Source: Stratiolaelaps scimitus
Lineage: Eukaryota; Arthropoda; Arachnida; Mesostigmata; Laelapidae
Length of the DNA: 64,000 nt
Assembly: GCA_019614645.1 (NCBI GenBank)
Contig: JABWDB010000038.1
Location: forward strand, 2,604,001 to 2,668,000
Reading direction: 5' to 3'
The position numbers and the translations under genes are program-made. Below, one piece after another: positions 35,091-46,809 of the stretch; position 1 is the stretch's first letter, and the number at the start of each line of letters is the position of its first letter. The notes below the pieces were generated by a model. That model ran no database searches and was not told the DNA's origin. It saw only the letters and a list, made by a program, of their open reading frames with translations.

Positions 35091-37084
35091 CAGCACGTAG
35101 GCTACCACGTAGGCTATCATTGTCAAAAGAACCTGTTCGACATAAAAGGAATGCGGAGTTCGATTCTCTTGTCCGTTTGTGGAGTGAACATTTTCAATTG
35201 ATGGCCCACTTTATTTCAAATATCCCACGAACCACAAACCGTTTATATTTATCACAGTTGTTGTTCACATGTATGACGCACACAGACCATCTTCTAAGTC
35301 AATCAATCTGTGCATTTATTTAATTCCGAACTGCGACAGAAGCGTGCACAAATTGAGTTTTCAAAAATGAAATTTACGATGCAGAATTTGTCTGGAATGC
35401 GATAGATAGGGGAACAACAATTAGTGTAATCTAGTTTTGGACACTTATGATCAGTTCCGGAGCGGCCAGAGCGAATACAGTGTAATCGACCCGGAGTTCT
35501 GGGAGGCAATTGAAATATTGCCATGAGTATTTATCATACGAATTTACAATTACTTACGAGTATTCCCAGTCCAATGAAAGAACTTAGAACTCCGGGGGGC
35601 ATAACATGTGGGTTTTTCAAAACGATAAACCAATCGGCCGACAACTCGGCACCAGCATCCTTCATATTGCGCCAACAAATTCGACCGCTGTCTCACCCTT
35701 CTCCTGAATTTAGTTGTGTCAAAGGACGGGCTACTCTCAATCGTAATTTTAACAATTTAATAAATACAGCAATCCTCGTTTTTCAACAAAACTCTCGCAA
35801 AGTTTTTTGTGCAGAAGAGTATTCCCGATACTTGCTGTGGAGTGGTTTTTGTTCGTAGTGTTTTGTTTCGTTTTGGCTTGGCGCATATTAATCATAATGT
35901 TTAACGTCGATCGTTCATAGGTGACCAGCGCGGGAGCGGCCCAAGCTCGAAGATATTTAGAATAGTACGCGTTCAATCTCACCATAATACGTCCTTTAGT
36001 TCGGTTATCCTGAGCAGTATCATTTCCACAGAAGGTGAAGTAAGTTGAAACGAGAGGAAGGGGACTTTTGCCCAATCTTCGATGCGATGTCTGGGATGTT
36101 CGTTCATTATTTCAGCTGCCTGTTTACTGCTTGGCGTTTTAGCAAATTAAAGCCAAAAATGGGTAGACGAAGAGAACACCGTAAGAACTGCAGCCAACAG
36201 TATTCTCAGTTTTTGGACACAGTTCGACCGAAACCGCGTCAGCCTCGCCCATCGTTCTGTTTTACTTCACCTTCAGCTCCAATTATTCGAGTCGAGGGCA
36301 AATTGTCGATAAGCAAGAGCTCCCATATGAAAAACGGACACGAGTCAAAACGGATTTAGTTCGTGAAAAGGTTCCCCCCTCTCGCTCTCCTGAAGCCTCC
36401 AATGCGACGCGATGTCTGTCGTTGAGAGACTAGGCTCGATTAGCTCCACCTTGTCGCATTCAGTAACACTGTTACTCGATTAAAGCATATTTTAGATGTC
36501 ATATTTATTTCATAGCATTTTATTGGATATATTTGAAGACATTTGCAATGTGCAGAAAGCCATATGCTAGAGGTTATAGAAGATGTACACAAAAAAAATA
36601 CAATAATCCGATACCCTTTAATCGTTGATACTCTCTCATTCCTTCGATACCAAGAATGCGTGGCGATACCAAGCTGCATTTGAGCGGTTGGAGCGGTTAA
36701 GCGATTGTTTCAGAGAAGCCGAATCTGACAGGCAAAGTACCACTGACGTTACAAACTAGACCATCACGGGAACAAAATGGACAAGATTCCGCCATGGGCT
36801 ACTATGACGTGGTCGGGAACGTGAAGCCAATGGTTGAAGTGATCGCTGCCATACTAGAGTGCACAAATCGTGTTGTAAGAGGCAAGATTGTCGATTTATG
36901 GGACATTCAGGTGCGAAAGAATAAGATGCTACCCGAACTTAAAGGCCGATCGTCTGATCTTGTTTGAGCAAATTACAACGAGACAGCTGTGAAGGTTGGC
37001 GATGGAGATTCAGTTGAAAGACTGACTAATTAGTGACCAATACCACAATAAAACCTTTATTTTATTGAGTTAATAGGGTGAGTT
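35091..37084. other. non-coding region without recognised gene
   Basis: Open frames such as 35523-35858 and 36045-36359 (plus strand) show no motif I recognise. Nothing else structured was seen. Confidence 0.4.
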
Positions 37085-37372
37085 TTCTAGAAATTCGTGT
37101 TAGATACAGTCAAACGCCTTCCCGACATCAAGGTAGAGAACAATTTCTCTATTCTCTTCCACGCAATTTTCTGCGCTGTAGTTCGACATCGCGCAAAAGG
37201 TCAGACTAGTAGAATGACCTGGAAGAATGAAAACTGGTCTGTTTGAGGATAATGAACTGTCCCCAAGATGGGATTCCGACTGCTGTTTAACCCAGGAGGT
37301 TGACCAGTGAAGATGTGAAACTAGTTGGTCGGTAGTTGGGCTGAAGCCTCTTTGTGTATTGGTATACATCGC
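37085..37372 (-). mobile_element. LINE reverse transcriptase fragment
   Basis: Minus-strand scrap of a non-LTR reverse transcriptase N-terminal palm. In one frame, PNYRPTSFTSSLVNLL (about 37,300-37,350) matches the conserved 'NYRPISLTS' block. Further on, LPGHSTSLTFCA (about 37,195-37,235) corresponds to 'FRxGHSTS', and IVLYLDVGKAFDCI (about 37,100-37,145) is RT motif A with its catalytic Asp. The blocks lie in two frames and the element stops right after motif A, so it is a dead fragment. It lies downstream of the 37.96-38.30 kb C-terminal fragment on the same strand. That order is wrong for one element, so they are separate insertions. Confidence 0.7.
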
Positions 37373-37959
37373 GATTTCTTAAACTTCTTTCAAAAGTACC
37401 TTGTTGAAGACATCAATTGTATATGTGTGCAATTGGCGCCGCCAGAATCTCAATGTTGAAAAACTCTTATTATTATTGTAAATACTATAGTATTCAGAAT
37501 CGTTTTCGTGCCTAATTTTGCATACATAGCCGACTAGAGTGATAAATACAAAATTTGTAATGTGTAATATGTGAACCTTAAACTATGGCGCCCATAGAAC
37601 TATAATTGTGGACACAACTCATTGAGCAGTACGGGACAACAGAAGAAATAGTGAGCACCAAGAGGATCGTTTAGCCGGGGTCGCTCATCGAGTTCTTCAC
37701 CTCGCCAAGACATTCACGGTGGCAGGACCTTTCGTTTCTCCTGCGAACTCGACTTAATTTAAGTTCAAGCCAAAGTCCGAAAGTGCTTTTGTAGGGTTTC
37801 TTAGTCCACATCTGCCTCCATAGGCTGTCCTTCATGTGTCTGTTTAGTTTTAACCATCAATTTGGAAGAGTCCTTCTAGCCTTGTCGTCTACAGTCGTTC
37901 CTTCTCTCTAAGAATCTGTCTTACCCAAATGTTACCTCTCTGACACTGTTCGCCCAACG
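37373..37959. other. spacer between LINE fragments
   Basis: No gene is recognised. The upper part (about 37,760-37,959), read on the minus strand, may be the 3' untranslated part of the LINE fragment that follows at higher coordinates. Confidence 0.35.
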
Positions 37960-38300
37960 TGCGGATGTATTTAATCTTCTCATCTTCACTTAGAGTCGGG
38001 TTGAGTATTGCATCGATGATGGTGTTTCACTTCAGCTACAACGCTGTGCATACCATGAATTTGTGGTATAGCGTCATCTTTCGTGCCCTCTTGGCATTGT
38101 GGGCATGAGACTGAAGGGGGCCTTGCCAATCCGTTAGAGGTACGCCTGAAAGTTGTCGTGGCCCGAAAGAAACTGTGCCATGAAATACGTCAGTTCTTCC
38201 TCGGACCTGTCTATCAATTCTGTTATCTCCGGGATAACGTCTCGCACCGCCGCTCCCTGGAGTCACACTACGGAGAGAAAATTGGACAACGGGAACCATT
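37960..38300 (-). mobile_element. R1-like LINE C-terminal fragment
   Basis: On the minus strand, ELTYFMAQFLSGHDNFQAYL followed by RIGKAP (about 38,120-38,200) is the TGHG-type block of R1/Jockey LINE C-termini. An Arg/Cys-containing region and TLGEQCQR follow at about 37,940-38,030, the kind of sequence found at the very end of these ORFs. Frame changes and stops make it a pseudogene. It resembles the copy at 32.79-33.36 kb. Confidence 0.65.
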
Positions 38301-38910
38301 TGTCCTTAAGGATTCGAAGCTATAGAAACAACGAAAAACGATCATATCACCACTGTAAAAGTACATGGAACTTGAGTAGGGTGAAAAATTAAGTTCATAA
38401 GTTGATCAACTAAAATATAGCATAGATTTTCCTACCTCAAACAGGTTTGGTCCCGTGAGAGCTCGATATGGAAGTACTGGAATAGACTTAAAACACACTC
38501 GCAGCGAATAATTGCTACATAAAAAATAATATTGTCAACATTCAAACTCGACTATTTGAAAAAGTGATATAGTATTTATAGTCAATAAACAATGGAACAA
38601 ATCTATATTTTGCAGCTTTTATAATGAAGAAATAGGAAGCACTGTGCTGTATATTGTCTAATTAACTGAAGAATTTTTTCAAAAAACGTTTTTTCGAAAA
38701 ACTCATTTTGTGCGATTTGTGCAGATATCAAAAAAGTGAAAGCGAAGAAGAAAGCGAGCCGATAGGACCTATACGAAGTCTTGGCCCCTCTCCTCCAGCT
38801 TCAGCTTGTCCCCCTCCAAGCCGCCCTCAAGCCCCGCCCCTCTCCATGAACCCAGATCCCAGCCCGAGATGCCACACCAGCAAGGCGCCACAGGACCCCC
38901 GCGTGTCCCG

Positions 38911-38973
38911 TGCCCACATTGCGAGGGCAGATTCAACCGGCGCGGCCTTAGTGGGCACAGAACGGTGCGGCAC
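38911..38973 (+). pseudogene. N-terminal C2H2 zinc finger of the R2/NeSL-like LINE
   Basis: The frame starting at 38,806 reads CPHCEGRFNRRGLSGHRTVRH: C-x2-C-x11-H-x4-H. The GL before the first His is typical of the DNA-binding finger at the start of R2-type ORFs. A Pro/Ser-rich leader precedes it. In R2 such fingers contact the target DNA. The frame is lost downstream near 39,170, so it is no longer joined to the RT. Confidence 0.8.
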
Positions 38974-39479
38974 CCGGAGGTTCGTTCGGTGCCTCAGCCA
39001 AGTCTACCACCTCAACCGCTCGAGCTGCGGCTACAGGCGGCTATGAACGAGGCCCGCGTCTTCAGTATTGTTCCAAGGTCTACCCGTTCCCTAGTCGCCG
39101 TGGCCCTCACAGATGTGCTCAGGGATGTCCATACCAATAACGACGTTCCCTCCTGGGAAGTGCTCCTAGCTCCGAGTGGTCTTGCAGATGTCGGACAAAG
39201 AGGACACCACCCGCTCCCACCCAGCCTTGATTCGGGGGAACCTGGCTGCTTTCCGCGGCGCGCTTGGAGTACCGCTTGCGTCGTCACCGCCCTCGCGGTC
39301 CTTGCACCCCGCCCACGGATACGGCCCAGACGGCTGCGCGTATCGCCTCGCAAATGCTCTCAGAGGGTGACATCCCCAGTGCTGCCCGGGCCCTGTGCTC
39401 TACCGACTCGGCTACAGACTCTGCTGGGGCCCTCGACGCCCTCAAGGCGAAGCACCCCTCCGCCCCTCCTGACTACACC

Positions 39480-40440
39480 TTCCCCGAACGTCCCCCGCAG
39501 ATCGACATTTCCCCAAGGTCAACTGACGAGGTTTTTGCGACCGTTGCCTTTTTCGCCCCAAGCTCGTCAGCCGGCCCCGGTGGCCTTCGGTCTCATCATC
39601 TCAAGGACTTGCTCTCCCCGGCGCTCGGGGCCGTCGCCACTGCCCTCACCAAAGCCCTCGCTAAGGTTGTCGACTGCACGCGGGCCGACACGGTACCATC
39701 GGCGCTACGGCCAACACTCTTCGGCTCGCGCCGCATCGCCCTCAGGAAAAAGGATGGTTCGATGCGGCCTATTGTCTGCTCCAACACGACCCGCCGCCTA
39801 GCTGCTAATATAGCGTGGACCAGCGGGAGGGACACGGTCGTGAACCTGCTCGGCCCAACCCAGTTGGGGTGCGGCCAGGCGTCTGGGACTGAAATCGCTG
39901 CTCACCAGGCTCGCTCCTTCATCCACGCTCATCCGCCCGCGGCCCTGGTCAAACTTGATTTCCGCAATGCCTACAACACGGTCCGCCGGGACCTCGTTCT
40001 GCGAGAGGTTGCTGAGCACGTTAGTCTGGGAGAGGTTGCTGAGCTGCGAGAGGTTGCTGAGCACCCCGGCCTCTTCCCTCTGGTTAACCTGGTCGATCGT
40101 TGCCCCTCCCATCTGATTATGGGCAACGCCGTCATCAGGTCTGAATGCGAGGTCCAGCAGGGGGACCGCTAGGCCCAGCCCTCTTCTGCCTAGCTCTCCA
40201 GCCCCTCGCTGCGTTCGTCCAGGCTCGCCTGCGGCTGTGGTACATGGATGACCGAACGTTGGCGGGCGATCCAGCGACCGTCGCCTCCGACGTCCAGCGA
40301 GTACTCGATTACGAGAGGTCCAGCGGCCTTGCCCTCAACCCCGCGAGATGCGAGATCTTCTCTTTGGACCTCTCTTTGAGTTCGTCGGCTCCCCTCATCC
40401 GGCCACTCCTGGACCGTTGCCTCGAGAGGACTACTGTGAT
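39480..40440 (+). pseudogene. reverse transcriptase domain of the R2/NeSL-like LINE
   Basis: In the frame of 39264-40172, SSAGPGGLRSHHLKDLL, RRIALRKKDGSMRPIVCSNT and ALVKLDFRNAYNTVRRD are RT motifs 1, 2 and A. A 1-base deletion follows at VQQGD. The next frame (from 40,145) has PLGPALFCLALQPLAAF (motif B), then LWYMDDRTLAGD at 40,235-40,270 and SGLALNPARCEIFSLD. The catalytic box reads YMDD rather than the commoner YLDD. Between motifs A and B there are three copies of GAGAGGTTGCTGAG (40,003; 40,030; 40,048) that add an in-frame REVAEH-type repeat not expected in an RT. Confidence 0.85.
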
Positions 40441-41034
40441 GTCAGACTGCCCCTGCCGGCGGCTCACCAGGGGCTCCTCTTCCTTCGGTCCTGTTTTTCG
40501 GCGGCGCGCATGCACCACCTGCCTAGGACAAGCCCGGCCGGCACTGAGGCTTCAGCCCTTCACGCCTATGACGACATGGTGTGGGACGTCCTGACGACGA
40601 TCCCGAACCTCCAGCTACCCTTCCGGTCCGCTTCGGTGGCTTGGCATCCTCAGCGTTCACCGCTTGGCTGACGTTTGCTACGCAGCCTCACTCACGGCGG
40701 TCGCTAACATGGTTGCTACAGTCCTCCAACCGAGCCTCTCGTCCACTTCTCCGCTTCCCGTGAGGCTGCCCTTGACGGGCGTCCGCGTCCGGGTCCCTCA
40801 AGACAAGCAGAGGAAGCAGCGGGTACGGTCTGATGTCCTCCACAAGGAGCTGCGGGGCTCCCTCCTAGCCTCAGCGCCTCTCGTTGGTGACCAAGGTCGC
40901 CTCCTGGCCGTCGACAGGCCTGGTGCGGGGGCATGGCTCCACGCGCTGCCCTCCTCGTCCGTTGATACTGCTCTCGACAATTCCTCCCTCCGCTTCTGTT
41001 TGGGCCTCCGCCTAGGGGCCCCCGTGGTTGCGAC

Positions 41035-41535
41035 CCACAGCTGCGAGCGTTGGGAGGACCCTGTCTCATCGAATGGCCACCACGGCCTCTCGTACGATTC
41101 TTAATGGCCACCACCGGTCGCCATCCGCGACACACGATGCTTAATGACACGCTCGTGAGGGCCCTTCGCTCAGCCGGTATTCTTTGCACAAGGGAGCCAA
41201 AGAGCCTCGACATTGCCGACGGGCGCCACCCTGACGGCCTCACTCTCATCCCCTTTCACCGAGGCCAGTACCTCGTTTGGACGGCACGGTGGTTGACACT
41301 CTAGCACCTTCTTATGTTAACCACTGTGCAACCATCCCCGATTACACGGTAGCGCGTGCGGAGCGGGCCAAGCTACGGAGGTACGCCGCACTCCAGGCCA
41401 CCCACCTCTTTTTCCCCCTTGCTTTTGAAACCTTGAGCGGGCACGGACCCCTCACTGCGAACGTCCTCGAAGGAGTCTACCATAGGCTGATCCGCGCCAC
41501 CAGGGATAAGCGCGCAGGATCTTTTTTTCTATAGC
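41035..41535 (+). pseudogene. CCHC knuckle and restriction-like endonuclease of the R2/NeSL-like LINE
   Basis: The segment THSCERWEDPVSSNGHHGL corresponds to the C-x-CGxPV-x5-GHHGLxC knuckle; here the second Cys is replaced by Trp. A frameshift near 41,097 follows, then HPRHTMLNDTLVRALRSAGI and RHPDGLTLIPFHRGQYLVW. In these, PDG and the following VWD-like site are the PD-(D/E)xK nuclease signature. DGTVVDTLAPSYVNHCA continues in a third frame to a stop at 41,532. The nuclease nicks target DNA to prime reverse transcription. The 51.9-52.1 kb copy keeps the Cys lost here. Confidence 0.8.
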
Positions 41536-41940
41536 GCCTGTCGCTCGCTGTGCAGAGAGGCAATGCTATCGCCGATGTTGGCCTCGGCCCCGGTCCCCAA
41601 CTAATCCACCCCAAATAATCCCTAGAACTAATTCCTAATTATTGAATGTTTGAATAAATGAATAAACCTATACATTGTTAACACTTTCGCTGTCCTTTGA
41701 TTTTATCACCGGCTCTATATTTTTGTTGGCCACCCTGAGCCCTGCGTGTGTATCCTCTGTGGGAATATTTGTGAGAGATACCATGCGTTGAATTGTGTTT
41801 ATATTAACGCCCACTGGTCAACCTACAGTAAGAACAAATAGTACTGAATTGAATGGGCCCTTTTCGCTTCTTACCCGTCTCACGAGGTATTTCATTTCTC
41901 TTACCTCGATCTTAAACGTTTTTTTGTTATTTCAGCTGTT

Positions 41941-42025
41941 CCCCTATGGCCTCAGCATTCAACATTCAGGTATCACCATGAGAACCTGTCGGGGCCACCT
42001 TCGCTTATTTTTCCACCTGTCGTAC
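41941..42025 (+). repeat. dispersed repeat, copy 2 (pair at 5158-5255)
   Basis: Same orientation as the copy at 5.2 kb, sharing the core TCGGGGCCACCTTCGCTTAT and flanking AGGTAT and ATGAG blocks. It starts about 275 bp past the end of the R2/NeSL-like LINE. Confidence 0.65.
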
Positions 42026-42038
42026 TTTTTTTAAAGGG

Positions 42039-42068
42039 GGTGTTGGCATGCTAATGCATGCCAACACC
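42039..42068. repeat. perfect hairpin at end of dispersed repeat
   Basis: Arms GGTGTTGGCATGC (42,039-42,051) and GCATGCCAACACC (42,056-42,068) flank a 4-base loop TAAT. Outside the arms, AAGGGG on the left and a CCCCCCTT run on the right allow the stem to extend past a small bulge. Confidence 0.8.
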
Positions 42069-45000
42069 ATGGCCACCCCCCCTTATGGAGCTGTTGACGA
42101 TGTTCAACAGCACCACCCTTCCCGGTATCGCTTATCGTATTCTTCAGTAAAGGGTGGTGAGATGTGTACAAGCCCAGCCACGAGCACCACACATCCTCCT
42201 CACCGTACGGACATGACGTGGTTAGCTGACTCTCAGCTGCTTCACTTCTCTCTCACTCTCTCAAGACACGACTTTCTCTCAATACCTCTGTCCACTTCCC
42301 GCCTGTAAACAACTACTGTGGTCAATGGGGTGTCTGTAGAAAGGCCCGTGTATGTAAACATGCAGTATTTATGACGCATACAGGGGGTGTACGGTGCCTT
42401 CCTTTCTGCACAGTGCTAGCTATGCCGCAGACCACATTAGTTGCCACTACTACTTCACAAATCTTATTGCGGAGATACTGCCCATAAAAGTAAATATGAC
42501 TCCACTCAGATTTGAACCTCAAACTCGACAAAACTCCCTTTCAGACTCGACAAAACAACTGTGAGCGAAGCTAGTTGACGTGGCCCAAAGGTGCAAGTTG
42601 CTATCTCAATAGTGCAGATGGGAGTGGTGGTATATCCGAGAATGCACGACGGCACCTCCCCCCAGTGAGAGTGAGGGTAGAAGACGACGTAGTCGAGAGA
42701 GACACCTCAGAGACAAGAGCAGTCTGGGGAAATGCGTTGTGTGAGTTGCATCTCCAGAAGGAGAAATAGATTAATTCGATCGCGTAACCTATGAGTCTTC
42801 CTTTCTCGCTATCATCCCACTCCCCCGAGGCATTCCTGACACAACGCTATCGTCAATCGTCTTTACTATAAACGACGTATCTTGAAAAACTCACTCTACT
42901 AATTTTTACATTTGCTCAAACATCCTCTTGGCCTTTGTGCCTCACTTATTATGAATCCGATATTCATATCCTATGCACAATTCTTCACATCCATTGCATT
43001 GATCAGCTCCATTTTGCACAACTAATCTTAGCAATATAACAAACACAGACTTACCCAATTATTTATGGCCACCGCTCGAAAAAATATTAGAACCTGCCAA
43101 TGCTCAGCTCAGATATTTGTACAGTATTAATTAGATATTCTCAGCATTTGCCTATCATCTGCGCACTTTCTGCTGTAACCTGCCAAAACATAATTGATAT
43201 GCAATACTATCAACGTAAATTAAATGCAAATTAATTAAATGCAAACCGGAATCTAAAAACGCAAAATTGATGGCTTGATCTACTGAACTCAATGCCATTC
43301 AAAGCCATTATCACTGTTTTAAGACATCGCTTTGTGTTGGTGTTGATGTCTCGATCTCTCTTGTTACAAGCAATGTACTGTAACACTAAGAAGAAAAAAC
43401 GTCAAAATTTAGCCGACATTGCACTTCTCTTTTGTCTTTTTATACGATTTAGACATGCCTTGAATCCATGTTCGTTACATCCGCTCTTCAACTCTCACCC
43501 TTTGGTCGGATCCGAAAATGACAAACATATGGCACGGCTCAGCGGACAGGATAAGCGCTCAGAAGCGGCTGATATTCAGGTAAATATGACGAGGCGCATA
43601 CGGTTGACTTGGTACGGTGCTGGCCGCCGCTATGAATGTCCATCACAGCTCGTCCGCACAGCGAGGTAGCACTTGGCGGCAAAATTGCACGCATCTTGCC
43701 CGAAAGTGAACGCATTTACACTAGTCGTGCACCGAGCAAATATTTGTAAAACGCTATACCCAAAATCATCGCATCTGTGACTCTTCGTATGGTTTGTGAC
43801 GAATTTTTATATCTCCATTCGAAACAGGGAAAGAACTCCGAAGCTACGGAACACAATAATTTACCTGGTTTTACGTCATAGATAGAATACGTTCCGTCTC
43901 CCATTTCGTTTGTGCTACTACTCCTGATTCTTGTGCTCCTCGTTGAGTAGAACAAAAAATTGCAATAGGAATTCACGGAATTCACTGTAATCACTTGTTG
44001 TCGTGTGCGATGGTAAGCGTTGAGTCTTGCATTTTGCCCTGATTTACCTGGTTCGTATTGTGCCTGGTGATAATATTCTTATAATACTATTTAAAATAAT
44101 CATATATAATCGATTCATGAGATAACGAACCGCTCACTTAAGCCCCTCCTCTTCTCATCATCTCATATCCTCCCCTCAGGTAAATTACCTAATGTTACTC
44201 ATGCCCACCCACCACATACTATTATATATTATTTTATATAATCTTAATAATCATAATAATAATAATAATAACATGTATATTAGCTAGCAACTAGACACAG
44301 AGGGACCTCCGTTGGCTGATTCGTTTTTCGAAAGCCTTCTTTGAAGTCCAACTAACTGTTCTCTCTATTGTCTCCAGCCCTGAGAAAGCAACTCTTCGCT
44401 GGCCAAAAAATAGTTGATATGTTAGACTCAATACTTTTAACGAAACCGTCTATCAGCTTTAATATAATGCACTAAATTTAAAGTCGAACAACGGATTTAC
44501 CTATAATTTTTTTCTACAGGTCAAACAAATAATGTGTAATCCACCAGTGGACTTAACAATAATGTTCTTACACTCTCCTTAACATGCCATGCAAATATAC
44601 ACAAAGTTCTTTAGATTGCTTGAAAAATCAAGCGATTTGTACAACTATCATGGATACATCTGCTATTTTCATTTGTCTTCTATACTCTTCATCATACGTT
44701 GCAGATAGTTATTACACGATTTACTGGGACTGTGGTGTTCGAAGAGGTGCTAGCGAACCATATAGTAATAATGCATTGACCTGGAGCCTTGCACACGCCA
44801 CGCGTTAATGCTGTGTATTAATACAATATTAATGAAAGCTATTAACGTTATAATAGAATTGTATGGCCCAGCTTTCGGAATTATTATATATATATGACTG
44901 GTCACTCAGAGAGTAAGAATAGTGAATCTAGAGTTGGCCGTTAGACCAAGGGCATTATAAGCATTTCATATTTTAATGTAATTCCATTATACTACTTAGT

Positions 45001-45807
45001 TATTTGATTATTATTGAGTTTTGGAAATAAGCGCATCCACAACTTGATAGGACACGAGTTTTGGCTAGGGTTAAAAGTTGGTCGGTGACATCCACTTTGA
45101 CTGCGGACTGTTGGGTGTGTTTGTTTGTCCTTTAATTTGGCGATAGAGAACGATAAGTGAAGAATGACCAAATAGAATATTATAGTCGTTTCGAGAACAA
45201 CACACGTCATATGGCCCAACGAGAAAAGAAACGAAGAGGTCTACTGGAATTGAAACAGTCGAGAATACCGTCGAATTGTAACTCAGACGGCGCCCGCCCG
45301 CTCATCTGACTTCTTAGGTTCCGAGCTCTTCTATTTCGGTCGAAGCATATTTTGTTAATGCTGTCTGTTGATGTGTTTGTTTCGTTTGTGAAGCGAGTGT
45401 GTTCGGACGTTTCCTCATTTTGACCGTTCGGAGGCTCATTCAATGTATAACCGAAACTGAAGTTCGTCTGAGCAGCGGGGTCGGCGAATAGGCAGCGGAT
45501 GGATCCTGTTTTGGGAACCCGATCCACCGAAAATTGGGTTCTCTATCTCAAACCTCGGACGGGCGATGAAAACGTTGCGCCCACCGCCTTGTTCGGCTGG
45601 CTCGCTCGCTCGCTATAATGGCAAGCGCCTCTGTCTTGAAAGAGAAGAAATCGCTCAAAGAAAGGTGAAGATCGCCGCAGAAAATGATGTGGATGAGAAG
45701 AACCGGTTGCTGCTGATATAGGATCTCTCAAGAAGTCGTTGCCTGGACATCAGAAAACTCAAACGTACCGATGCGTCAGGGGCAGAGTCGAACGCGAAGA
45801 GGGTTAA

Positions 45808-45918
45808 CCAATCAACTCGCGCTGATCTGTAATTACGATGGCGGATGGTGACGAGAACAGAACGCAACAACAGACACAGGAAGTGGGTTGCAACTCCCGA
45901 ACCAAGAGAATATGTTGA
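45808..45918 (+). other. weak candidate first coding exon
   Basis: A CCAAT motif (45,808-45,812) precedes an ATG at 45,838 in the context TTACGATGG. The frame reads MADGDENRTQQQTQE and stops after 26 codons, with a GTGGGT just after codon 15 that could be a weak splice donor. The local DNA is GC-richer than its surroundings. No family is recognised and this may be chance. Confidence 0.2.
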
Positions 45919-46466
45919 AGGACTCCACTAGAAAACAACGCGGAGATGCAGGCGTTCTTTATGATACGAAAAACGTGATCCAATGAACAAGTCCAGCCAG
46001 CCTAACAAGCGTAGAAATATGGATCAGTCGTCTCAGAAGTAAGGTACCAAAATTGGACCGACAGACTCTTCGCCTTGCGAAGTGTACGACATATACTCTC
46101 TGATTCGAAAATATGGGTGGGTGCTTAATGAAAGAGTAAGCAAGTTTGGTTTTCATTATTGTGAGGTAAATCTACACTAGTTAGCAAATCGTTTGAAGGG
46201 GCTGCTGTGGGAGAAAAGAACGGAATGAGCGAGTTCATGAAAACGTTTTCTCTATTCCAACCTTCTCCTTCCAACAATTCTATCAAAATCCCCGAACAGA
46301 TATATTGGTTGACATTTTTCAGATGCCATTTACTTTATTCAACATAAATAATAACTCTAATGACGGTGCAATGACATACCTAAATTATTTCCAACACTGC
46401 GCTCCATGAGCTTATTATGCCCATGCCAGAGAGCCAACACAATACAGGTTTCCGCCCACTACAATA

Positions 46467-46690
46467 CAGTGGTGTGCATATACTTAAGACACCCTTATAT
46501 TTCAACAAATCGTTACAAACGATACACATTTTAGGCATTTCTTCTCTATCAGATTAATGTACGTGTCAAATATAATAGCATACATACCACAAAGGACAAC
46601 GCATATGACCGCACAAACAGCCTGTGAAATGTGTCATATTTCGGGTGTGCAAAATGATAAGTCACTCTCAGTTATCGAGTGTTTTCGCTG
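46467..46690. repeat. left terminal inverted repeat of Tc3-like element
   Basis: About 224 bp, alignable base for base with the right end. Shared blocks include ATTTCAACAAATCGTTACAA, ATGTACGTGTCAAATA and AAAATGATAAGTCACT. Long repeats with internal subterminal sites are a feature of Tc3-type elements, where transposase binds both end and internal sites. Confidence 0.85.
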
Positions 46691-46809
46691 GGTTGATTCG
46701 CGCTCTCTTGTACTAATTAGTACCGTGTGGCACGCCCTCACTAATTATAACGTTAAAGATTCGGTTTGGCATACAATCAATATTTTTATTTAGCAGAATC
46801 TGCGCGCTG

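Larger units (their letters stand above)
38700..41665 (+). mobile_element. R2/NeSL-like non-LTR retrotransposon, nearly 3 kb, frameshifted
   Basis: This GC-rich block stands out from AT-rich flanks. It carries in order a C2H2 zinc finger, a reverse transcriptase and a C-terminal CCHC knuckle plus restriction-like endonuclease (RLE). That is the layout of early-branching, usually site-specific LINEs (R2, NeSL and relatives). The single ORF of such elements is here split into about six frames by small indels. One example is a 1-base loss inside QQGDPLGP near 40,168; another change lies near 41,097. The 3' end, CTAATTCCTAATTATTG then ATGTTTGAA (about 41,625-41,655), is shared with the copy at 51.48 kb, which helps fix the terminus. 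Internal frames are long and motifs well kept, so decay is fairly recent. The 5' end is uncertain. Confidence 0.85.
41666..46464. other. non-coding region without recognised gene
   Basis: Contains a dispersed repeat (41,941-42,025), a perfect hairpin (42,039-42,068), an (AAT)n run near 44,253-44,270 and a weak candidate first exon at 45,838. Open frames such as 43292-43669 (plus) and 45207-45527 (minus) show no recognised motif. Confidence 0.45.

Noticed and set aside
37085..38300. A single LINE covering both RT and C-terminal pieces
   Set aside because: On the minus strand the C-terminal piece comes before the RT piece, the reverse of the order within one element.
38806..39801. One intact 331-codon protein
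   Set aside because: Only the zinc-finger part is in the element's true frame. From about 39,170 the LINE continues in other frames and the rest of this frame is GC-driven noise.
40716..41249. A 177-codon minus-strand frame
   Set aside because: Arg/Gly/Pro-rich antisense shadow of the GC-rich LINE on the plus strand.
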